Origin: Gracilaria gracilis
Taxonomy: Eukaryota; Rhodophyta; Florideophyceae; Gracilariales; Gracilariaceae
Direction of reading: 5' to 3'
Length of the DNA stretch: 64,000 nucleotides
NCBI GenBank assembly: GCA_030374805.1
Contig: JARGSG010000052.1
Location: forward strand, 248,001 to 312,000
Shown one piece after another: positions 44,014 to 54,127 of the stretch (the stretch's first letter is position 1; every line of letters begins with the position of its first letter). The notes under the pieces were generated by a model. That model saw nothing but the letters and a program-made list of their open reading frames with translations. It made no database searches and was not told the origin of the DNA. The translations under genes were made by a program, and so were the position numbers.

Positions 44014-46060
44014 CTAGTACATTAAATGTAGTTCTGCTACAGAGCACTTTGACAGTAGTGGGTCGCGGGCATTGAAGTCTGATTCTGGAGTGCTCATTGT
44101 GAGGCATACTGTTCGCTTCTTCTGTACAGTTTCTGCTTGTGAAACTGATACTCGACGAACGCGCACAACATCCCCGTCTTTGAGTTTTCGAATTTTCAAG
44201 ACAACGTCTTCAGAGTCTGACGAAACATCGCAAATATCAACCATTTTCCAAGACGAAGTTTCTTCTTCTTTCCACCATGCATTCCATGGGATAAGGAATT
44301 TAACCCCATGCACGGCAATCACGTCCCTTACGATGCTGAAGAACGGCTTTTCATCCTGAGCGCCGTTCTCAGACATGATGCTCTTTAGTAGCTTAGAGCT
44401 TTGCTCAGTCTTCGTTATCTTACAAACGAAAGGTATGCCAGGCTCGATGTTCATGGATTAGTCTTGAAATAAGCAGTTGTTATCAGATACGGAAATCCGA
44501 GTGTCTGATCAGGCCGTGGCTAAGGTTCTGTTTTTGCTACTATTTCGTTACTACCAGGCTTCTTAAACCTCGTCGACACGTGTTGCACAAAACCAAGGAC
44601 CTTGGCTCCCGTTCCTAGCCTAACAGGGGTGGAGTTATTGTGAAGTGAAAGGTCCAAAACCAATGGAAGTTTGTTCTCCTTGTCTTCGTGCCTTCGAACT
44701 CTGCGGACATAAGCAGAACAAACAATAGACTCTACCTTGAGTAAACCGTACTTAAATGCATATAGCTCTGACAGGGGTCCAAGTGGGATCTCTCTAAGCT
44801 CTTCCTCTGAAAGCGCACCAGTCTTCGTCTTGTGTAGCTGACCAACCACACCGGGTCCAATTCCGATATGCACATGTGATGAGAAAGACTGCGTCACTTT
44901 TCCAGTAACCTGCGTCCCAATTACTCCAGATTCGTCTTGTGCAGCAGTAGACTTCAAAACAGAAATAATAGTAACGTCAGCCAGATTTGACCAAAGCTTA
45001 CGTTCTTTCCCAGCTGTTGCTCGGTCTTGCGATTGAGCCCACTTGATTCTCACCAGGATATGATCACTGCTCTTCCGAATTGTTTTTATAACCTTACATT
45101 TCAGCATTGTTCCTGGCCGAGGTTGTAGCACTTCAGGCAAAGGAGGGAAGAATGCGAAAGCGCAGACTTCTCCTCCGAAATATCCACGCTCAGAATGATA
45201 TATATGTGTTTCAGGAGTAAAACGCGCGCCCATACTTCGCTTTCTATAGAAAGAATAAACTTTCTATTGTGACCTGAAATGAATCCCTTGTCTTCGGAAA
45301 GTCTACAATGCCAGAGAACGGATCAACGTCAAGGATCCGTAATGTTTGTTCTCGCTTCTCCAGAGAATCAGATGTTTCGTTGTCCTTCATATAAATATCA
45401 TTCACGGTCTCCTCTCCCTCATGTAGAACAACATCTGGATTTGTCTCGTTTGCGTTGAAAGCAACACCCATTGCAGTGGATTCATGCAATTTCACGTTGC
45501 AAAGGGTCCCTAATGGTCTTAAGCTGCTTGGTGCGGACTCAATTAATGTGCCTATCCTGAATTCTTGATCAGCAGGTTTCCGAACTAGGACTGATAGCCA
45601 TTTCTCAACGCAAGGAAACAGTCGAATGCAGTCTCCTCCATGAGCAGTAGACCTAACATCCGATGGTTGCATAGATAGTGTGACCGTTTCTTCACTATTT
45701 CAACGTCCCCAACAAGTACTGAGCATGATTGATGCATTTTCAGATACCTTGCTGGGTCGCTTACAGACTGACCGGCTACACGGGACTTTCGAACAAAACC
45801 AACGACATCGCCGAAGAATCCTACTATTAACCCACCAGGTAGTAAAGCCTTGCCGTGCCTACGAAAGAAAGTTCCATTGCTGCTTTTCTCCGCTTCGGAG
45901 TCCATTTTTCTGAGGTCTTCGAACGACGGTTGTAAGCTTCTTGTATCAGCCGGGTTTCTCAGACTTGGCTTCATCAACACAATCGGGGCACCCATCTCAA
46001 TAAAAAGCAGAGGCAAATTTCTTACATACATAGGTTCTCAAGAGCACCGTTTTTCAGATG
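44014..46060 (-). pseudogene. RRP5/PDCD11-like S1-repeat protein fragment
   Basis: Minus-strand frames 46031-45585, 45672-45244, 45233-44520 and 44454-44014 alternate between two frames but read as one protein. The first has VLMKPSLRNPADTRSLQPSF, then GLIVGFFGDVVGFVRKSRVA, the S1-domain pattern with the linker typical of Rrp5. Later come LRILDVDPFSGIVDFPKTRD and GTQVTGKVTQSFSSHVHIGI, further S1-like strands. Rrp5 is a nucleolar factor of about 1,700 residues with about 12 S1 domains and a C-terminal HAT/TPR part, needed for early pre-rRNA processing. Here only about 670 codons of middle S1 region remain, with no HAT repeats downstream. Frame alternation means frameshifts or very short introns. 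Confidence 0.62.
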
Positions 46061-46079
46061 ACATTTGTTTTCTAATTTA

Positions 46080-47170
46080 ATGTAATCTCATCTAGTAAAC
46101 CTACCCGATACACGCAAGAAGTCCTTTTTATTTGTGAGAAATGTCTTACCAAAAGATTTCATGTTGCGTAACTTTTGTTTCCTTCACCATTCATGTGCGC
46201 TAAACTATTAGAAATCTATTGACCCTAGAAAATCGTCAATATAAAGTCAGCCACGAAATGTAGATTTTTTATTCAAAAGCTAAATAAAATGCAACAGATG
46301 ACTACTTTTTAATGAAGAGCTAATGAACCATAGTTCCGCATGGGTTAATTGTGATCTATGCATTTGCTACCTGCCTGAAGGCGATGGACAGGAACTAGAA
46401 AAGCGTCAGGAGAGAGAAACGCTCGAAAAAACGTGGCAGGTAGAGGGACGCGGGACACGCATGGAGCCGAACTCTGCGCACGCTCAGCGAAAAAGGGCGA
46501 AGAAGGCCTCTACACCGGTACAGCCACGTACAAAGCCAGAAGCAGGGGAGATGCCATCTCTGATGTTATATATCGCAATGAGGTCACCGCCTTCGTAGAA
46601 TGCCAGCAAGGAAGAAGCGTCCGATTGTCACGAAATGCAAGTGGACAATTAGGCAGCTCCGTCACTACTTACTGCTTCCAGGAAAATTTTGTTTATCCAG
46701 AAGTAATGGATGTTTCATTTAATTCACATGCAGAGGCGCTGAAACCCCAATCAGGGAAGGTACGAACTCATTAAATTATCTGAGCCCTTAATTTACTAAA
46801 TATTCCATGAATATGTTTTTTTGTAAAAGAACAACTTCCATGGAAGTGCCTTGATTTTTCAATGAAAAGCACCACTTTCATTTAAAAAGAGAAGAACAGT
46901 TCAATGAAGATCAATTTCGTTAGTGCATTGAGCGCCCAATGTGTTGGAACCCAATGATGAACGGTGCATCACACATACAATGTTATATAGATGTGCTTTC
47001 TCACGACGGCAGGGCGAGATAAGGCGGATGTGGCAGAGGACTGGTGTTCAAGCGCAAAGAAAACATTTCTTCTGCTTCTGTAGGAGCAAATGCGTTGTTG
47101 CTTCTGTGGTTGGCTTTGACCCCCGCTCTCGTGCTGACGTTATAGCGTGGTAGCATCGAATCATACAATG
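46080..47170. other. No gene recognised
   Basis: AT-leaning sequence upstream of the RRP5-like fragment. A plus-strand frame at 46433-46774 (113 codons) and an overlapping one at 46323-46598 have no domain. The N-terminal S1 domains of the neighbouring gene would be expected here on the minus strand but are not visible. Confidence 0.35.
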
Positions 47171-47174
47171 CTGG

Positions 47175-47470
47175 TCAGGGTAGCGAGCGATTGAGAATGC
47201 AGCGCACTTGGCAGACTTCCGGCAACCAAGTTGCACAGAGAGGAACGAAATCCTTTGCCAAAAAGTAGGCACACTGATTACTGTTGGTATATAAAGGAGA
47301 AAATGTTTCGTGTGTGGGTCCTCGTACCTGAGGAAGCTTTCCCAGATACACCAACGTGTGATCCAGCTCGCGCAGGTTTGCATTGGTGGCGACGTGGTCT
47401 TCATATGGGTGCAGATGATGCAGCTCCACAAAAACCAGCTCGTCATCTTTCGGCAGCGGCGCACTTAGGT
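47175..47470 (-). CDS. Possible exon pair of an unknown gene
   Basis: On the minus strand, a frame reading DELVFVELHHLHPYEDHVAT and on to RELDHTLVYLGKLPQ has strong coding character. It then meets CAG|GTACGAG at 47328/47327, a good splice donor. Seventy-odd bases later TTTTTGGCAAAG| at 47253 is a plausible acceptor, joining in phase to DFVPLCATWLPEVCQVRC. The frame is also open through the putative intron. I do not recognise the protein. Confidence 0.28.
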
Positions 47471-49443
47471 TAATAGTGGCGGAAAGACGCGGCGGCTGAT
47501 GAATGCGAGGCGAACACGCTCTTGACCCTAAAGAAGCACCTTGATACCCATTAGATGCCGCCTGGACACCGGTATGACGTACAAGTAATTTTGGAGGTAT
47601 GCGTTAGATAGCAATTGGATGTGTAAACAAATTTACTTGGAATTGCAGACAATTCGTGGCCTTTCAGAAGATGCCCGCTTTTCAATTGTACATGCTGTAG
47701 ATGTACAGTTCCTTCCTCTCGGTTTTCCTTAGTACAAGACCAGTTCGGTGATGTAAATTAGATACCTTACTGTTATTTCTTTGGCGTAGTAATAATCTTG
47801 AAGATGGCTTTCAAGCTCGCATCCTCTGCGTCTTTTTCAAAGACATTGTTTCAACTGTGTGATGCTGACGATATGCTGAGCAGAAGACCTGGAAAAGCAC
47901 GCGTGAGAGTGATTTGTGACTTCTGTCCGTGAATTTTTTCGCTTTCACTTCATTCCAAAGTACAGTCGGAAACCAGCGCGCCCTCTTCGTTTGCTCCCAA
48001 ACTTCCTCTCCTTACATGGGCAATGCTATTCACAAGCGCCACGTTCCATTGCGCCAGATGAAACGCGAGTGATTTTTGACCAGCGCGGTGTCGAAGCCAA
48101 AGGTTACTTTACGATTCAGGAGCTTATGGAATACCCAAGTACCGATTTTACCATGCTGCTTTCGCTCCCAGCGCTCTATTTTTTCGATCAAGAAAAAGAC
48201 AGGTCTCTCACCGTCAAAGAGTTTCAGCACATTGTACGCTTCCTCCACACCGAGAGGAACAAGATAGAGGCCTCAATAAAGCATGGTAAGCTCCTTCGCG
48301 ACCTTATTTACAAAGCCCCTTGGGTTGGCGTCAAGGACTGTTACTTGAATAGACCCACATCATATCGACGCTTCTCGTTAGTCCAAAACTTCCGCTCCGT
48401 TCACTCATCGAAACGCACACAATCCCAATTCCACTTCCACTCCCCGCATGTTTCGGCAGCTTTACCGCCTTCGACCCCACGGAACCAAATGTACCCTTGT
48501 TTTCGTCGCCGAGTGAACAATTCCAACATATTTCTTCTCATTCTTCCAGAGATTCTGCCCAGATTTCGCACATTGTGGAAGACCAAGAAACGCAAGCGCA
48601 GCTCTCGTCGTCCATGTCAAGTGTACACGAGAATCACACTTATGAATGTTCTCGTGTGCCTACCAGTATCCCATGAATTGCCATGTTTGCATCTCAACAA
48701 GAGTTTGAATTCATTCCTGAAATGGACATGGATCCTTCTAAAACCGAATCGGAAGCATCTCTGCAAGAACTCGAGCAAGACCCCAGCAAGGCAACGGCTC
48801 TCGGTGCAGCGATATTAGTAAACATTATGCATATCAACATGCGCAAGCTTACAGATATGCTACATGACGAATGTTCAAGAGAAACGTTCAGGGCGTGGCT
48901 TTGAAAGCTAGTTAACTTTAACGAAACAGGTGTCACTACCTTGAATGAACCGCGTGTGTTTGTTGGAGCTCTGAAGGATGATAACATCGATCTTCAGAAA
49001 CTCGACTTCTACCGCAAGCCGCAGGCAATGTTGTAAGAGAGTATCATCAATGACCGTGAAACCAATCGTGCTGGCATGCTTAGTAGGGCCAGTTTATGGT
49101 GCTTGCGGATCTCATAACCCAGAAGTATGAGTTTTGGAATAATCTGCACCTTGAATGGGGGGAGGACTATGAGCTTGTGATTACCATTGGTCGTGGTGGC
49201 AGTACTAACGTTGGATACGCTTTGCATTTCGAAAAGAGAGAAAAGCTTGCCATCAATAATGTTAAGAAGGGCCAATATTCAGATCTAACCAGGTTGGATC
49301 GCGATATTGAATGTCTCAAGGCAGCAGAACAGAAGAACACTGTGGGGTCGCGCGAGGTGGTATGGTCCGAGAACATTCGTCACATTGTCATGGAACTTTA
49401 TGGTGGAGGTTCCATGACAGATATTGTTCGTCTATATCCCAAA

Positions 49444-49448
49444 GAAAG
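49444..49448 (+). repeat. Target site duplication, left (GAAAG)
   Basis: GAAAG immediately precedes the 5' LTR (TGTTAG...) and recurs at 54128-54132 directly after the 3' LTR. A 5-bp duplication is standard for copia integrases. An alternative LTR end one base later would make it AAAG. Confidence 0.8.
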
Positions 49449-49651
49449 TGTTAGCATTGCAACCTCTCACAGATTACCTTTATTGATTGTCATCGACTAT
49501 TTACATGGTCGTATCTTGATTACTTGAACTCAAGACCATTCGTTCTTATTTTACTGTACATCCTTTGTTCTATAAACGTCTCAATGTGAGAGTCTCCCGG
49601 CCCTTACTTGTGAGACAACTTCCTTGTCGTATTCACGCTTTCTCTATGATA
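49449..49651 (+). repeat. 5' LTR of copia
   Basis: Starts TGTTAGCATTGC and ends TATGATA just before the primer binding site. It lacks the TA pair present in the 3' LTR TATA region (TCTATAAACG here, TCTATATAAACG there). Confidence 0.88.
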
Positions 49652-49668
49652 GATTATGGGCCTACTCG
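49652..49668 (+). promoter_or_regulatory. Primer binding site
   Basis: GATTATGGGCCTAC follows the 5' LTR directly. It resembles the Drosophila copia site (GGTTATGGGCCC), which pairs with the anticodon-arm region of initiator methionine tRNA, not the tRNA 3' end. This implies priming by a cleaved half-tRNA, as in copia. Confidence 0.6.
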
Positions 49669-49737
49669 TGACACTACTGTGTACATCGATACATATTATA
49701 TACTAAGTCGTCTGTTTTTTTTCTTGATTGTTCCACA

Positions 49738-50544
49738 ATGGAGATGGACAAGATAAGAATCAAGCCTTTTGATGAAAAGGACGACTACAAACTTTGGCGT
49801 ATAAGGATTGAAGCAGCTTGTGACGCCGAAGGCATTGGCAATGTTTTGCAACAAAGCCGTAATCCATTTTTCAGTGACGACGAAAGACGTAACGAGTTCG
49901 AAAACAACGAGAAGAAAGCAAGTGGGGTCATCGTCGCCGCTCTTTCTAATGAAGCACTACGCGTTGTCCAATCAGAAATTGGACAGCCCCATAAGATGTT
50001 GAAGCGCCTAGATGATAGGTACGCATCTAAATCTACAGCATCTCATATTGCAAAAATGTGTGAGCTAGTGGCTCTCCGTTACAGCAGCATCGATCAAAAT
50101 ATCGGTAAACACATTGACAAGATGGCAGGAATGGTGGAACAACTGGCCAGCATGGATACAAAGTTACCAGAGGAACTCTCTGTCGCCCTTCTGGTTTCGT
50201 CCATATCCGCAACACAACTCAAACCTGTGTGCGCTGCCATCAAAACATTACCATCTGATAATGTAACTTGGGACACTGTGTCATCCAGGTTGCTGGATGA
50301 GATTCATTCTCTGGAAAACCATCGATCTGAACGAGCAACTTCCGCTCGACCAAAGTGTGGCATCTGCAAGCGCCCTGGTCACATTACCAAGAACTGTTTC
50401 TTAAACCCTCGTAACCCGAACAAAAAATTGAATTTGAAGAAAAACGGAGAACAAAACTTCTCAGCAAAAAACGATAAACAGCCAGAGAACAGTGCATTAG
50501 GAAATAAGCAGAACCGCAACCGGGCAGCTGTTGCCGAGCTATGA
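49738..50544 (+). CDS. Copia Gag polyprotein
   Basis: An intact 268-codon frame. The N-terminal domain is of the copia Gag/UBN2 type (IRIKPFDEKDDYKLWRIRIE, then helices). Near residue 205 there is a zinc knuckle CGICKRPGHITKNC, matching C-x2-C-x4-H-x4-C, followed by a Lys/Asn-rich basic tail. It packages the element RNA into particles. Its TGA stop overlaps the ATG of the next frame (ATGA, 50541-50544), so Gag and Pol may be separated by reinitiation or a frameshift; it is unknown which. Confidence 0.9.
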   Translation: MEMDKIRIKPFDEKDDYKLWRIRIEAACDAEGIGNVLQQSRNPFFSDDERRNEFENNEKKASGVIVAALSNEALRVVQSEIGQPHKMLKRLDDRYASKSTASHIAKMCELVALRYSSIDQNIGKHIDKMAGMVEQLASMDTKLPEELSVALLVSSISATQLKPVCAAIKTLPSDNVTWDTVSSRLLDEIHSLENHRSERATSARPKCGICKRPGHITKNCFLNPRNPNKKLNLKKNGEQNFSAKNDKQPENSALGNKQNRNRAAVAEL

Positions 50545-51599
50545 TGGCGCAAGCCGGCCCTCCTAAGCTTCTCATGCTGGACTCTGGTACTACAACCCAT
50601 CTAACACCGGATTCGTCACATTTGAGGCAGTCTGAATCTTGCCATGTTCCAATCTCTCTCGGGGATGACTCAACAATTGTAGCTACTGAGCAAGGAACGC
50701 GCAGTGTGAATTGGTACTACAATGGAACAACAACTTCAGTTCACTTAAGCAACACCCTCGCCTCTCCCCAACTGGGGATGAGCTTACTTTCCATTCCGGC
50801 GTTAACTTCTACGTGTATTGCCGTTTTATTTCTACCTGAGAAGGCACTGCTCATTGACATCGACAATGATTTTCAGGTTATTAGCGCCGCACCGAAACTA
50901 CCAGACGGTCTGTACTACATCCCTGAAGACTTTCGGGCATCTAATTTACCACCAGAAAGTGAAGGTGCTCACCGTGCAATGATGGCGAAAGTTCAAGAGA
51001 TTGCAACAAATCTATCCGTCTCCACACTTGATGCCGAAATTGAACCCTCCACTGGTATTGAATCTAAATCTGGTTCCGAAAGCATCATATAAATCGATGT
51101 TACTTCTCAAAACACCAACTCGGATGTCGCTCTTTGGCACTCAAGATTTGCCCATGCAATATCGAAGAGAGAAATTCTTTGCATGATACGGAACGACTTA
51201 CCGCCAGTCAACCGAGAATTGCGGACTGACTGCATACCGTGTGTGAAAGGAAAGTTCCGCAAAGAATTCAGAGGAAGCCTGACTTCCACTACTCGTCCTG
51301 GCCATCTTCACACTGACATTACTGATGCCAGTACAATCTCAGAGCAAGGGCATCGCTACTACCTAATCATTGTGGATGCGTACAGTTGTTTTATCTCGCA
51401 TATCCGTTACGAAGCAAAGGGAAAGCATCTCAATATATTATGCAATTCAACAACTGGTTTGAACGACAGTCAGGACATAATGTTAGTTCCCTCCATTCTG
51501 ACGGTGGAAAAGAATTCTATCGAGTACAGAAACACTTTGAGAAGGCCGGTGTCACTGTGTCTCAGACGAGTACGAACACCCCCTCATCCAACGGCTTAG
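50541..51599 (+). pseudogene. Copia protease and start of integrase
   Basis: The frame contains the protease block LLMLDSGTTTHLTP (catalytic DSG). An in-frame TAA at 51090 splits it. The same frame resumes at once with the pre-integrase zinc block (LWHSRFAHA, then CIPCVKG) and the first integrase block GHLHTDITDASTISEQGHRY (catalytic Asp) up to VDAYSCFISHIRYEAKGK. A frameshift at about 51420 moves the rest of integrase to another frame. Confidence 0.88.
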
Positions 51600-52273
51600 C
51601 GGAACATTATGTTGGTGTGCCACTTGGCTCTATTCGGGCTGCTCCACTTCAAGCGAAATTACCGAAACGGTTCTGGAACTACGCACTCAAGCAAGTTATT
51701 GACGATCGAAACCTTGCAGTTCATCGTATAACAGAGCAATTACCATACGTTGCACTACTGCAGGAGTACCCACCATACGTCAAACATCTCAAAGCGTTCG
51801 GTGGTCATGTATTAGTTCTTCGCAATGAAAGTCAAACCCGAAAAATGGACACCCGACTGAGGGACGGTCTAAATCTCAGTCATATTCAGGGAAAAATGTA
51901 CTACATTCTTACTGCCGATGGAATTATCCAGACCAAACACGTTCGTTTCTTTGAATCGAAATTTCCTGGTCTTTCAGTTCTCAACAGTGCAATGCAGGAA
52001 TCTCCTAGAAACAGTAATCCAATCCATGCTGGAGATAATTCTGAGACAGAACACCCCACTGAAGACGTGTCATTCCATATTCCTGATCCAGAGCATCCTA
52101 TCACATCCTCTGCTGGCCACTCATCTGATTCATCTGACTCTGAACTAAGTACATTCACTCACTATCCAGCAAATGAATCAACCTATGATACTGACCTTAG
52201 TGGCTATGCTTCAAATATAGAGAGTGAGGGCGCGTCAGCTTCATGTGCCGTAGCTCAGAAACTACTGCCATGA
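51386..52273 (+). pseudogene. Copia integrase core
   Basis: This frame has the second catalytic Asp (SLHSDGGKEF) and the Glu (NGLAEHYVG). The spacing between the Asp and Glu is 33 residues, near the usual 35. The C-terminal part is hydrophilic and Ser/Glu/Asp-rich. A TGA at 52271 ends the frame, and the RT follows in the same frame after 66 bases. The integrase motifs are complete, although the polyprotein is split. Confidence 0.88.
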
Positions 52274-52915
52274 GAAATCAGCACTTGCGACGAGCCTACA
52301 CTTCACCAGGCTCTCAAATCGTCTGAGGCCTCACTGTGGATGGAAGGTATTAAGAAAGAGTTTGAAACAATTCAAAATCTTGGTACTTATGTGGATGCTG
52401 ACGCAAACCATGGGAAACCAATTCCCTCCGGCATAATCCTTCGCCTAAAACGAGATCACAACGTACAATCATCACGTTTTAAAGCTCGTCTGGTAGCAAG
52501 AGGAAACTTTCAAAAAGATTGTGACAAGTCTGAACTGTATGCACCAGTTCTGAATTTTGAATTCTTCCGCCTTATCCTTGCCTTGTCTATCGCTAAAGGC
52601 TGGGACCGTCAACATGTGGACATAAAAAGTATCTTCTTGCATGCCACCACTCCTGAAGATAGCTTAATTTGGATCCGACTCCCCAAAATACCAGGCATTC
52701 CAGAAGCAAACGGAAGAATCGTTAAGCTGGTCAAGTGGCTGTATGGCACGCGGGGAGCGCCAAAACTTTGGTTCGAAAACCTGACCTCGTTCTTAATATC
52801 AATTGGCTTCAAACAGGCCGTTTCACATCCTTGCCTCTTCACCTTCACCCGAGGGGATTGCATGGTAATTCTTTTGGCATACGTTGATGATATATGCATC
52901 TTTGGACCTTCCTAA
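52274..52915 (+). pseudogene. Copia reverse transcriptase
   Basis: In frame with the integrase after its stop. It shows FKARLVARGNFQKD, the copia block at the N-terminal side, RQHVDIKSIFLHA (motif A Asp in VDIKSIFL), LVKWLYGTRGAPKLWFE (motif B; usual form L.KaLYGLKQApR.W), and VILLAYVDDICIF, with the YVDD box intact. It ends at a TAA (52913). The chain continues in other frames towards RNase H. Confidence 0.92.
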
Positions 52916-53909
52916 CTTACACAGTGGACCAAGAAGTAGCTTTCCGAACATCATGACGTTAGTGATCTTGGACGAACAGACCTTTACTTGGGCGTGTCAA
53001 TCAAAGAAACCGATTCAGCTGTACATCTCCATCAAAAACCCTTAATTGATAACATTATTTCCATGTGCAACTTGGAAACAGCAAAGGCATTATCATACCC
53101 ATTATCCGAAGGTCCTTGTCTATATGAAGCCAGGAGTCCTGTGACTGAAGAAGAAATTGTTGAGATGGAGACTGTACCCTACCGTCAAGTTTTGGGCTCG
53201 CTACTGTTTCTCTGTACCCGCACTCGCCCAGACCTTACAACTGCAGTGTCTTTACTTGGAAAGTTCGCTTCATCCCCTAAACCCGAACACTGAAACTCTC
53301 TTAAATCGGTTGTTCGGTACCTTAAAGGAACCTCGCTTCATCCTCTAAACCCGAACACTGGAACTGTCTTAGATCGGTTGTTCGGTACCTTAAAAGAACC
53401 CGAAATCTTGGGTTACGACTTTTGAAGGACTCGTCCATGAATATAGAAGCTTGATCTGATGCTGATTGGGGCCGAAACCGTGAAAAACGCCGGTCTGGGG
53501 GGGTTATTACATCAGCATTTGCGGATTTCTCATTATTTGGAGCTCTAATCTTCAGAAGTCTACCACTCTATCAACCTCTGAGGCAGAGTTCTATGCTCTA
53601 TCGGAATGTCTCAAACAAACTCAATGGATTCGGAATGTTCTATCTGAAGTGGAACTGCCGGTTTTAGAGCCCATTCTAATTCGTCAGGATAATCTTGGTA
53701 CAATCCAGTGGTCAAAAGAATACCTTGGAATGAGGAGAGTGAAACATGTAGATATCAGATACAAACATGTTTTGGACGCTATTAAGAATGGTTTGGTTGA
53801 TATTGTGTTCGTCCCTTCCAAGGAAAACCATTCTGACTTGCTGACCAAATCGCTTACTGGAAATCTCTTCATTGTTCACCGCAGTGCTCTCTGTGTGGCT
53901 CCGTTCTGA
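52916..53909 (+). pseudogene. Copia RT thumb and RNase H
   Basis: After the 52913 stop, coding continues with DLYLGVSIKETDSAVHLHQK, then the thumb block YRQVLGSLLFLCTRTRPDL (53184 on). RNase H starts near 53457 with SDADWGRNRE (first Asp). After a frameshift come STSEAEFYALSE (Glu), RQDNLGTIQWSKEY (Asp, N) and VKHVDIRYKHVLD, ending with SDLLTKSLTG. A 68-bp tandem duplication at 53267-53402 and stops interrupt the frame. Confidence 0.85.
53267..53402 (+). repeat. 68-bp tandem duplication in copia pol
   Basis: The unit beginning GCTTCATCC at 53267 recurs at 53335, period 68. The copies differ by a few substitutions (for example CCCCTAAA against CCTCTAAA). The length is not a multiple of three, so the duplication shifts the frame between the RT thumb and RNase H. 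Confidence 0.85.
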
Positions 53910-53910
53910 G

Positions 53911-53923
53911 GTCGAGGGGGGTT
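53911..53923 (+). promoter_or_regulatory. Polypurine tract
   Basis: GGTCGAGGGGGGT lies immediately upstream of the 3' LTR start (TGTTAG at 53924). It serves as the plus-strand primer in LTR element replication. The core AGGGGGG is short but correctly placed. Confidence 0.7.
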
Positions 53924-54127
53924 GTTAGCATTGCGACCTCTCACAGATTACCTTTATTGATTGTCATCGACTATTTACATGGTCGTATCTTGATTACTTG
54001 AACTCACGACCATTCGTTCTTATTTTACTGTACATCCTTTGTTCTATATAAACGTCTCAATGTGAGAGTGTCCCGACCCTCACTTCTGAGACAACTTCCT
54101 TGTCGTATTCACGCTTTCTCTCTGATA
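53924..54127 (+). repeat. 3' LTR of copia
   Basis: Starts TGTTAGCATTGCGACC, contains the TATA motif CTATATAAACG at about 54046, and ends CTGATA at 54127. The right target duplication GAAAG follows at 54128. Confidence 0.88.

Larger units (their letters stand above)
49449..54127 (+). mobile_element. Full-length Ty1/copia retrotransposon
   Basis: The element is about 4.7 kb with LTRs of 203 and 204 bases, flanked by a 5-bp target duplication. It encodes Gag, protease, integrase, RT and RNase H in that order, which is the copia order (integrase before RT). By eye the two LTRs differ at seven substitutions and one 2-bp indel, about 96% identity, so the insertion is fairly recent. The coding region nevertheless has several stops and frameshifts. 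It sits in the same orientation as the kinase gene it interrupts. Confidence 0.93.

Noticed and set aside
49096-49440. Stand-alone casein kinase 2 alpha pseudogene
   Set aside because: The glycine-loop region resembles CK2, but the sequence continues from EF-hands upstream and resumes after the copia element with a SNF1/CAMK-like C-lobe, so one former gene is more economical.
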